Of a DNA stretch of 42,618 nt, positions 26,952 through 33,061 are shown piece after piece (the first letter of the stretch is position 1; every line of letters starts with the position of its first letter). A model generated the notes under the pieces. It ran no database searches, was not told the origin of the DNA, and was given only the letters and a program-made list of their open reading frames with translations. The stretch spans positions 1 through 42,618 of the forward strand of contig DAOLIQ010000018.1 of the NCBI GenBank assembly GCA_035328465.1, in the 5' to 3' direction. A program made the translations under genes and the position numbers. Source of the stretch: JADJEI01 sp035328465. GTDB lineage: Bacteria > Bacteroidota > Ignavibacteria > Ignavibacteriales > Ignavibacteriaceae.

Positions 26952-26986
26952 TACCTTGAAGGTCTAATAAAGCGACCTTCAAGGTA
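26952..26986 (-). repeat. 13-bp perfect inverted repeat in the leader of the DUF347 gene
   Basis: TACCTTGAAGGTC and GACCTTCAAGGTA form 13 perfect pairs around a 9-nt loop, 23 nt upstream of the DUF347 start and 42 nt after the PepSY stop. No T-run follows on either strand, so it is not a standard terminator; each arm is itself nearly palindromic. It may be an mRNA-stabilising or attenuating hairpin, or an operator. Confidence 0.8.
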
Positions 26987-27027
26987 TTATAAATTTTGTG
27001 TGAGTTGATTTACTAAAAAACAAAAGC

Positions 27028-27498
27028 CTAGTCTTTATCCTCATCTTCTTCGTCTTCATTTTCGCTGCTCATATCTTTCTGATCAATATTACCTTTTGAA
27101 TCAAAGAGCAAATCTTTTTTCACTTTATCTTTTGTAATTTCTGCTTCAAAAGTTACCTCACCCTTCGCGCTAATAATCTTTGCTGCTTCGGATATTTTGA
27201 AACCGGTATAATTTTTTTCTACAAACGATGCTGCTGATTTCGGTAACTCGTTAATCTGAATAGCTGTTTCAGTTTCTATTAGGTTTCCTTTTTCATCAAA
27301 CACAACAGAAACATCTTTGCCATTTTCTTTGAAGCCCGCTTCAAATTCTGTCTTACCTTCTTTATCCCATTTTACATCTGTTACTTTGGGATAAAGCTTT
27401 GTGAATGAATCTTTAACTATTTTGGGTACTTTTGTCTCTTGAGCAAAGACTGTAAAAGAAACAAGTAAAATTGCAATTAAAAAATATTTCGCTTTCAT
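27028..27498 (-). CDS. Secreted PepSY-like domain protein with acidic tail
   Basis: A 156-residue protein with a signal peptide (KYFLIAILLVSFTVFA, cleavage before QETK). The mature part holds two PepSY-like (BLIP-like beta-hairpin) units: SFTKLYPKVTDVKWDKEG...YEAGF-type, then FVEKNYTGFKISEAAKI...TFEAEI and LLFDSKGNI. The last 14 residues are almost all Ser, Glu, Asp or Asn (ENEDEEDED), which could bind cations or be a disordered tail. Such proteins are common near two-component systems in Bacteroidota; here it lies 156 nt after the histidine kinase, with a repeat element between. GGAG lies about 7 nt upstream of the ATG. Probably periplasmic; function unknown. Confidence 0.82.
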   Translation of the reverse strand: MKAKYFLIAILLVSFTVFAQETKVPKIVKDSFTKLYPKVTDVKWDKEGKTEFEAGFKENGKDVSVVFDEKGNLIETETAIQINELPKSAASFVEKNYTGFKISEAAKIISAKGEVTFEAEITKDKVKKDLLFDSKGNIDQKDMSSENEDEEDEDKD

Positions 27499-27595
27499 TT
27501 TTTGAACTCCATTTTTTGTTGTTGATAATTATTCTTTTGTTACATTGTAAACATAAAAAGTGATTCTAAAGGAATTCTGAAGTGAAACAAAGTTA

Positions 27596-27650
27596 GTCAT
27601 TGCGAAAGATTCTGGAACAGCCTGCCCCGATTCGATCGGGGAAGTAATCT
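27596..27650. repeat. Degenerate dispersed palindromic (REP-like) element
   Basis: It starts GTCATTGCGAAAG and ends GGAAGTAATCTC, matching the frame of the widespread bacterial element GTCATTGCGAG...GAAGCAATCTC. The centre is a perfect palindrome with a 7-bp stem, CCCCGAT and ATCGGGG, around TCG (27625-27641). It fills the space between the histidine kinase stop and the PepSY gene. Its relation to the known family rests on pattern only. Confidence 0.55.
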
Positions 27651-27653
27651 CTT

Positions 27654-28907
27654 TTATTTATGATTATCAAACTTTACAATCACACTATAAAGCTTATCAT
27701 AATATTTATTTGTAACCGTTAATCCATACAAATCACAAATCTTCTTCGCAATTGTTAATCCAAGTCCTACAGATTCTGTTGAAGCTGATTCTTTGTAAAA
27801 CCTTTCAAAGAATTTTTCCGTATTACCATTTGGAGCCTGTCCGGTGTTTGAAATTATCAATTCGTTATTTTTTAATTCAATATCAATCTTACCGCTATTA
27901 ACATTATGTTTTATAGCATTCGAAATAATATTGCTGAGCAAAATATTTATTAGTTGTTGGTTAGCTTTTATTTCAATATCATTTTCCAGAGAACGGCTTA
28001 AGGCAATTTTCTTTTCAGCTATAAAATCGTTGTAGGTTGCAATAACATTATCTATTTCTTCGGTAAGGTTTATTCTAGTAGTTTCGAATAAATCTCTATG
28101 CTCAAGTTTATTTAAAAGAAGAAGTGATTTGTTTATTCGTTCCAATCTGCCGAGATTTTTTAATGAGGTGTCAAGCAAAGATAAATCGTCCTCACTCAAA
28201 TCATTGCTTTGCAGCAGCAGTTCGAGTTTAGATTTAATGACAGAAATTGGGGTTTGTATTTCGTGATTCGTCTCTTCCGAAAATTCTTTTAAGCTGCGAT
28301 ATTCACTTTTGGCTTTCTCAGCCAGAAATAAAAGTGATTTGTTAAGCTGTTTAAATTCTTCAATCTTTGAAGTGGTTAGATTTAATTGAACATCACTCTT
28401 AAGGGAAAAGTTTTCAAGTTTTTTTAATGTATCGTAAAAATCTTTTAGAATATTTTTAGAAATAATTTTGTTTGTGAAATACAAAACCAAAATAAAAAGC
28501 AGAAATGCCGCCAATGCTACGGCAATAATAGAAGAGAGCATATCTTCTTTTTCAATTAAAGAAATTCTGACAATGATTTTATAACTTTTACCATTCATAT
28601 TTACAAACGTAGTTAGCTGTCTAAATGGTTCTCCCTCATCTTCTTCGTTTGACTTAATCAATACATCTTTAAATTCATTTTTACCATTTGCTTGATTAGC
28701 CGGGATGATTTCTACGAAAGGAGAAAAGCTAACTGCTTTACCAATTTTTAATTCTTGAATAGCTTTTTGAGAAATGTTTGACAATTGTTCATCGGTTTCT
28801 TCCGTAATCGTATTTTCTATAACGAAATAAAGTCCAGCCGATACAACTATGAAAACTAATATCGAAACGAAAAGGAAGTAACGGCTTATTTTATTTATTA
28901 AATTCAT
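27654..28907 (-). CDS. Sensor histidine kinase
   Basis: A 417-residue inner-membrane kinase. Two membrane helices (about 10-30 and 125-146) bracket a small periplasmic sensor of about 95 residues. The HisKA domain has the H-box FSEETNHEIQTPIS with phosphorylated His215. The ATPase domain has the N-box NIISNAIKHN, NTGQAPNG, and GLGLTIAKKICDLYGL. No clear PAS or HAMP; the linker after helix two is helical and could be a weak HAMP. The ATG overlaps the stop of the response regulator gene (ATGA), so the pair is one unit. The signal is unknown; in Bacteroidota-like genomes such pairs often adjoin PepSY proteins. Confidence 0.93.
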   Translation of the reverse strand: MNLINKISRYFLFVSILVFIVVSAGLYFVIENTITEETDEQLSNISQKAIQELKIGKAVSFSPFVEIIPANQANGKNEFKDVLIKSNEEDEGEPFRQLTTFVNMNGKSYKIIVRISLIEKEDMLSSIIAVALAAFLLFILVLYFTNKIISKNILKDFYDTLKKLENFSLKSDVQLNLTTSKIEEFKQLNKSLLFLAEKAKSEYRSLKEFSEETNHEIQTPISVIKSKLELLLQSNDLSEDDLSLLDTSLKNLGRLERINKSLLLLNKLEHRDLFETTRINLTEEIDNVIATYNDFIAEKKIALSRSLENDIEIKANQQLINILLSNIISNAIKHNVNSGKIDIELKNNELIISNTGQAPNGNTEKFFERFYKESASTESVGLGLTIAKKICDLYGLTVTNKYYDKLYSVIVKFDNHK

Positions 28908-29581
28908 TTTAATGTAAACTTATATCCGATTCCATAAACAGATTTGATGTAATCATTCGCCCCTTGCTCAATAAGTTTTTTGCGAAGATTTTTTATGTGC
29001 GTGTAAACGAAATCAAAATTGTCGAAAGCATTTGCATCATCGCCCCAAACGTGCTCAACGATTGATTCTTTTGTTAAAACTCTTTCTTTGTTGCTGATAA
29101 AGAATAGAAGTATATCGTACTCTCTTTTTGTTAGTTGAACAATATTGTTATTAACTATTACTTCGCGTTTTTCAGTATCAATAGCTATTTCGTTAATAAT
29201 TATTTCACGGCTTCCATCAAACAATCTTCTTCTTAAAACGGATTTAATTCTTGCATTAAGTTCCGCAAGATGAAATGGTTTTGTAAGATAATCATCGGCA
29301 CCAAGGTCAAGTCCGGTTAGTTTATCATCAATAGTATTTTTAGCAGTGATAATAATTATTCCACATTTCGGCTGAATCTTTTTTAGCGTTTTAACTAAAT
29401 CCAAACCCGAACCATCGGGAAGCATCAAATCGACCAAAGCACAATCGTATTCGTTTAAACTGATTTTCTCATCGGCATCAGAATATCTATGTGCTGTGTC
29501 AACTAAATAATTTTCTTTGCCAATAAATTCAACGATAGATTTGGCAAGATCTTTTTCATCTTCTATTAATAATATTTTCAC
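28904..29581 (-). CDS. OmpR/PhoB-type response regulator
   Basis: A 225-residue two-domain regulator. The receiver (1-115) has the acidic pocket EDE at 7-9, phosphoacceptor Asp51 in ALVDLMLPDG, the switch Thr in IIITAKN and Lys in TKPFHL. The C-terminal winged helix (about 125-222) shows VQLTKREYDILLFFISNKERV, KESIVEHVWG and YTHIKNLRKKL...SVYGIGYKF. The start codon is GTG with no strong ribosome site. It lies upstream of and overlaps the histidine kinase gene by 4 nt. Targets are unknown. The 190-bp gap to the divergent yidB gene contains a 12-bp inverted repeat that could be an operator. Confidence 0.94.
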   Translation of the reverse strand: MKILLIEDEKDLAKSIVEFIGKENYLVDTAHRYSDADEKISLNEYDCALVDLMLPDGSGLDLVKTLKKIQPKCGIIIITAKNTIDDKLTGLDLGADDYLTKPFHLAELNARIKSVLRRRLFDGSREIIINEIAIDTEKREVIVNNNIVQLTKREYDILLFFISNKERVLTKESIVEHVWGDDANAFDNFDFVYTHIKNLRKKLIEQGANDYIKSVYGIGYKFTLK

Positions 29582-29717
29582 AGTGTAAAGTAAATAAATA
29601 ATTCTGAAGAAAAATTGAAGTGCTATGATTAAATACTATAATAACAACATTAAACCAATACTACTTTTGATTTTTTATTGTTATCACCTCCCAAAATTAA
29701 TGTATAATATTTAAGCG

Positions 29718-29756
29718 GAATTTTAATAACTTTAACAAAAGCAATTATTAAAATTC
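29718..29756. repeat. 12-bp perfect inverted repeat upstream of yidB
   Basis: GAATTTTAATAA and TTATTAAAATTC are perfect inverted arms separated by 15 nt, ending 15 nt before the YidB start. They lie between divergent yidB and the response regulator gene. Possible operator or 5' leader hairpin; the arms are A+T-rich, so chance is not excluded. Confidence 0.6.
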
Positions 29757-29771
29757 AAGAAAGGCAGCAAA

Positions 29772-30170
29772 ATGGATATTCTAAACAAAGTTAAATCTGC
29801 ACTTGGCGGCGGAGATAAACAAAATGATCTGATGTCAACTGTGATCAATTTAGTTGGCGGACAAAGCGGCGGATTAAATGGTTTAATCAATAAGTTTACT
29901 TCAAAAGGTTTGGGCGATGTTATCGGCTCATGGGTAGGTACGGGAAAAAATCTTCCTGTTTCCCCAGATCAACTTAAGAGTGCATTGGGGGATGATACTG
30001 TAAAAAACATTGCATCAAAACTTGGAATGGATACTAATGCTGTAACATCACAATTATCAAATTTACTTCCGCAAGTTGTTGATAAATTAACCCCCGATGG
30101 AAAAGTTCCTGAGGGTGATTTGCTCAGCAAAGGAATGGGTATGCTCGGCGGATTGTTTGGTAAGAAGTAA
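29772..30170 (+). CDS. YidB-family protein (DUF937)
   Basis: A 132-residue Gly/Leu-rich small protein of the YidB/DUF937 family. It has a helical first half, GGLNGLINKFTSKGLGDVIGSWVG near 35-58, the NLPVSPDQLKSALG turn, KNIASKLGMDTNAVTSQLSNLLPQVVDKLTP, and a glycine-rich tail ending MLGGLFGKK. The function is unknown. Divergent from the two-component system, and an AGAAAGG ribosome site precedes the ATG by about 7 nt. A TTGTTA...TATAAT pair (29678-29708, 19-nt spacer) could be its promoter. A good terminator follows, so it is probably a single-gene unit. Confidence 0.85.
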   Translation: MDILNKVKSALGGGDKQNDLMSTVINLVGGQSGGLNGLINKFTSKGLGDVIGSWVGTGKNLPVSPDQLKSALGDDTVKNIASKLGMDTNAVTSQLSNLLPQVVDKLTPDGKVPEGDLLSKGMGMLGGLFGKK

Positions 30171-30195
30171 GTGTATCTGAATATAATTTCATAAT

Positions 30196-30224
30196 GCCGT
30201 GATTGAATATCGCGGCTTTTTTTT
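30196..30224 (+). terminator. Rho-independent terminator of yidB
   Basis: An 8-bp stem GCCGTGAT / ATCGCGGC (one G-T pair) with loop TGAAT, followed directly by eight T, begins 26 nt after the yidB stop. Confidence 0.85.
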
Positions 30225-30242
30225 AGAATATCTATTAGGTTC

Positions 30243-30257
30243 GATTATTTAATAATC
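30243..30257. repeat. Short A+T-rich palindrome upstream of the membrane-protein operon
   Basis: GATTATTTAATAATC is a perfect palindrome with one central base, about 118 nt upstream of the next start codon. Operator-sized, but chance is possible in A+T-rich DNA. Confidence 0.35.
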
Positions 30258-30374
30258 AAAATTGATTTAAAGAAAGATTATGCAATATTACATAAAGGAT
30301 TCTAATAGCATTGGTGCTATGTATCGGTATTAAAATCAAATTTTTACTAGGGAAAACAAAAGTGTCAATCTAAA

Positions 30375-30674
30375 ATGGCAAACAAAACATCTCAACACAT
30401 CTTGAATACGGCAGCAAACCTTTTAGGATTTTGTCTTTTCGTTATTACTGCGTTACATATCACCAACCAATTGGAAGCTTACATTATTGATGAATTAACT
30501 TCTGGTGTTGCAATTTTACTTACTTTCTCCTGCCTCCTTTCATTTTTTTCTATCAGATCAACAAACCTTACAACAGAAAAAAGAACCGAAACGATAGCTG
30601 ACTATTTATTCATACTTGCACTAATAGGAATTTTAATAATTATTTTACTAATTACACTAAACTTTATAAAGTGA
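30375..30674 (+). CDS. Small membrane protein, unknown function
   Basis: A 99-residue protein with three predicted membrane segments (about 10-30, 40-60 and 73-96), the last formed almost wholly of Ile and Leu. No charged catalytic motif is seen. A short basic/acidic loop (TEKRTET) lies between the second and third segments. It is 9 nt upstream of the DUF1003 gene, on the same strand, so the two are likely co-transcribed and may work together in the membrane. I do not recognise a named family with confidence. Confidence 0.65.
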   Translation: MANKTSQHILNTAANLLGFCLFVITALHITNQLEAYIIDELTSGVAILLTFSCLLSFFSIRSTNLTTEKRTETIADYLFILALIGILIIILLITLNFIK

Positions 30675-30683
30675 AATTAAACT

Positions 30684-31226
30684 ATGAAGATAGATACATC
30701 TAAACTCCTTCGGTCGGAAGACGAACAATTAGCAAAACTTCAACAAATTGTGAAGCAAGCTATAGCTGAAGAAAAATTAATCGTTCAAAACCTCTTACAC
30801 CAGCCCAAAGAAATCTTAACTAAAGGGCAGACTGTTTCAGACAAGGTCGCAAGATTCGGCGGCAGTTGGATGTTTATTATTAGTTTCTCAATAATACTTT
30901 TGATATGGATTCTATTCAATACCATCTCCCCTCCTAATGATAAATTTGATCCTTACCCATTTATTCTTATGAATTTGGTCTTATCAGCCATAGCAGCAAT
31001 TCAGGCGCCGGTTATTATGATGAGCCAAAATAGAAAAGAAGAAAAAGATCGAAAAAGAAATGAGAACGATTACCTGATAAATCTTAAAGCAGAATTAGAA
31101 CTAAGAAGCTTGCATCAGAAAATAGATTTATTATTAGAGGATCAAATAAAAATCTTAGTCCAGAGCCAGGCAGAACAATTGGGATTACTAAAAAGCATTA
31201 AAGCACGAATTGATAAATCAAATTGA
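30684..31226 (+). CDS. DUF1003 family membrane protein
   Basis: A 180-residue protein. After a helical, charged N-terminus comes the DUF1003 signature GQTVSDKVARFGGSWMFI, then two membrane helices (about 62-82 and 92-111) separated by a short NTISPPNDKFDPYPF loop, QAPVIMMSQNRKEEKDR right after the second, and a helical C-terminal tail to about 178. Family members are widely distributed with no proven function. The stop overlaps the start of the helicase gene (TTGA), indicating coupling. Confidence 0.88.
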   Translation: MKIDTSKLLRSEDEQLAKLQQIVKQAIAEEKLIVQNLLHQPKEILTKGQTVSDKVARFGGSWMFIISFSIILLIWILFNTISPPNDKFDPYPFILMNLVLSAIAAIQAPVIMMSQNRKEEKDRKRNENDYLINLKAELELRSLHQKIDLLLEDQIKILVQSQAEQLGLLKSIKARIDKSN

Positions 31227-32596
31227 TTAAGCAATTGTTTGAGGAATCAAAAAAGAAATTATACAAATTTAAAAAACACATAGGAATTATAAATTTGCCA
31301 AAAACAGAAAATAACGAATCAACAATTAACCCCAATATTCAATTCAAATCATTAAATATTATTGAACCGATTTTACGAGCAGTAAAAGAAGAAGGCTATA
31401 TTACCCCAACCCCAATACAAGCACAATCAATCCCTATCATTTTGCAGGGTACGGACTTGCTCGGCTGCGCGCAAACAGGAACCGGAAAAACAGCCGCGTT
31501 TGCCATTCCCATTCTGCAATTATTAAGTGCAAATAAAACATATCAGAAAAAAAGAAAAGTAAGAAGTCTTATCGTTACTCCAACAAGAGAGCTGGCAATT
31601 CAGATTGGGGAAAGTTTTAAAGCCTATGGAAGACATACGGGATTAACCTGTGCAGTAGTTTTTGGCGGCGTTAGTCAAAGCCCGCAAACATCGGCATTGC
31701 ACAGCGGTGTGGATATTGTAGTTGCAACACCGGGCAGGTTATTAGATCTTATGAATCAGGGACATTTAACTTTACACGTTGTAGAAATTTTTGTTTTGGA
31801 TGAAGCAGATCGTATGCTGGATATGGGATTTATTAATGATGTAAGAAGGATACTGGCGGCGCTCCCGAAAAAAAGACAATCACTTTTCTTTTCTGCAACC
31901 ATACTTCCCGAAATTGTTAAGCTTGCAAGCGCAATATTACACAACCCGGCAAAGGTTTCAGTAACGCCGGAATCATTAACGGTAGATATAATTAAGCAAT
32001 ATGTTTACTTCGTTGATAAAGGAAATAAAAATGCTTTGCTTGTAGATATTTTAAAAGATAAAAATATTAAAACGGCTTTAGTGTTTACGCGAACAAAACA
32101 CGGCGCTGATAAAGTTGTAAGTTACCTGCTGAAGCATAATATTAAAGCAGAGGTTATACATAGTAACAAATCGCAAAATGCCAGACAGCGTGCATTAACA
32201 AATTTCAAAGCACAAACCACTCGTGTTTTGGTAGCAACAGATATTGCTTCACGCGGGATTGATGTTGACGACCTGGAATATGTATTCAACTATGAGATTT
32301 CCAATATGGCAGAAACTTACGTTCATCGTATTGGAAGAACAGGAAGAGCTGGCGCTAAAGGAACAGCAATTTCATTTTGTGATGCAGAAGAAAAAGCATA
32401 CTTGCGCGATATTGAAAAACTGATCGCTAAAAAGATTTCTGTAGTTGATAATCATCCTTTTCCATTGATGGATCATAATCCCGTAAAAGCTCCACAGCAG
32501 CAACATAGAAAAAGAAGCTCAGAACACTCAAGACCAAGCCGTTTTGGAAAAGATGCTAAGAAAAAATGGAGTGGTAAACCAAAGAAATCGCGGTAG
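31223..32596 (+). CDS. DEAD-box RNA helicase, RhlE type
   Basis: A 457-residue superfamily 2 RNA helicase. Q motif FKSLNI...PTPIQAQSIP near 41-70, Walker A AQTGTGKT (83-90), PTRELA, DEAD at 193-196, FFSATI, and the C-terminal HRIGRTGRAG near 358, then a basic tail (RKRSSEHSRPSRFGKDAKKKWSGKPKKS). It is classed as RhlE-like from the Q motif and tail, a subtype call of medium confidence. Known roles include ribosome assembly and RNA decay at low temperature. The start at TTG 31223 overlaps the DUF1003 stop; the first 36 residues precede the canonical start of the family and there is no ATG in them, so the true start could be slightly later. Confidence 0.9.
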   Translation: MIKQLFEESKKKLYKFKKHIGIINLPKTENNESTINPNIQFKSLNIIEPILRAVKEEGYITPTPIQAQSIPIILQGTDLLGCAQTGTGKTAAFAIPILQLLSANKTYQKKRKVRSLIVTPTRELAIQIGESFKAYGRHTGLTCAVVFGGVSQSPQTSALHSGVDIVVATPGRLLDLMNQGHLTLHVVEIFVLDEADRMLDMGFINDVRRILAALPKKRQSLFFSATILPEIVKLASAILHNPAKVSVTPESLTVDIIKQYVYFVDKGNKNALLVDILKDKNIKTALVFTRTKHGADKVVSYLLKHNIKAEVIHSNKSQNARQRALTNFKAQTTRVLVATDIASRGIDVDDLEYVFNYEISNMAETYVHRIGRTGRAGAKGTAISFCDAEEKAYLRDIEKLIAKKISVVDNHPFPLMDHNPVKAPQQQHRKRSSEHSRPSRFGKDAKKKWSGKPKKSR

Positions 32597-32731
32597 GATA
32601 TTGAGTGAAATGATTTGATGATTTATAATAAAATAATTTTATGTTTGTAAAAGAAATAAACGCAGCTATTTATGGCACAAAGCCAGCAGAATATTGTTGT
32701 ATATGTGCAATTTTATAGCTGGTATAAACAA

Positions 32732-32740
32732 GTTATAGGC
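32732..32740 (+). repeat. GTTATAGGC core, left edge of the defence module
   Basis: GTTATAGGC is the inverse complement of GCCTATAAC at 40050-40058. Matching cores in this orientation are expected at the start of an integron-type cassette and in its own attC site. The canonical core is GTTRRRY, and this one differs at position five. Confidence 0.45.
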
Positions 32741-32852
32741 AAGCGTAACAGACGACACAACAACCATTAAACAGACAGAAAATTATCGAAACATCAAGAC
32801 GACATATAAACTTAACAGCGGACTTTTTTCCGACACTACAGCCAAACGCTTC

Positions 32853-32894
32853 GTGTTTTATTTTTTTCCACCGCACAAAATATTTTGAAATTCT
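32853..32894. repeat. Left arm of inverted repeats flanking the restriction module
   Basis: Contains GTGTTTTATTTTTTT (32853-32867) and AAAATATTTTGAAATTCT (32877-32894). Both recur as inverse complements at 39944-39958 and 39913-39930, on the far side of the three-gene module, with an unrelated 9-13-nt middle. Confidence 0.75.
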
Positions 32895-33061
32895 GCCAAA
32901 CTCACATTGGCACATTTGGTTTTTGCCCCAACCGCAAAAGCCGACACACAGGCAAAACCAAAAGAGCCAATTTTGCCACCGCACCAAAGACAGAGAATAA
33001 CATCAAGAACAAGGTCAATTTTAACTATCTTAACCGACAAAAAAGCGAATAGAATTTAATA

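Larger units (their letters stand above)
32597..33061. other. Intergenic spacer with hairpin, GTTATAGGC core and repeat arm
   Basis: These 465 bp have no credible gene. They hold a 40-nt imperfect hairpin (32683-32722, CCAGC/GCTGG ends), GTTATAGGC at 32732-32740, CAGACAGAAAATTATCG at 32772-32788 (recurs at 40792 with one change), and the left arm of an inverted repeat (32853-32894). Composition shifts to a style rich in CGACA/ACAAC words that is not seen left of 32.6 kb. Confidence 0.75.

Noticed and set aside
32733..32987. 84-residue Cys/Trp-rich minus-strand frame in the left spacer
   Set aside because: The odd composition is what reverse reading of an A/C-rich spacer gives; no start signal or homologous pattern.
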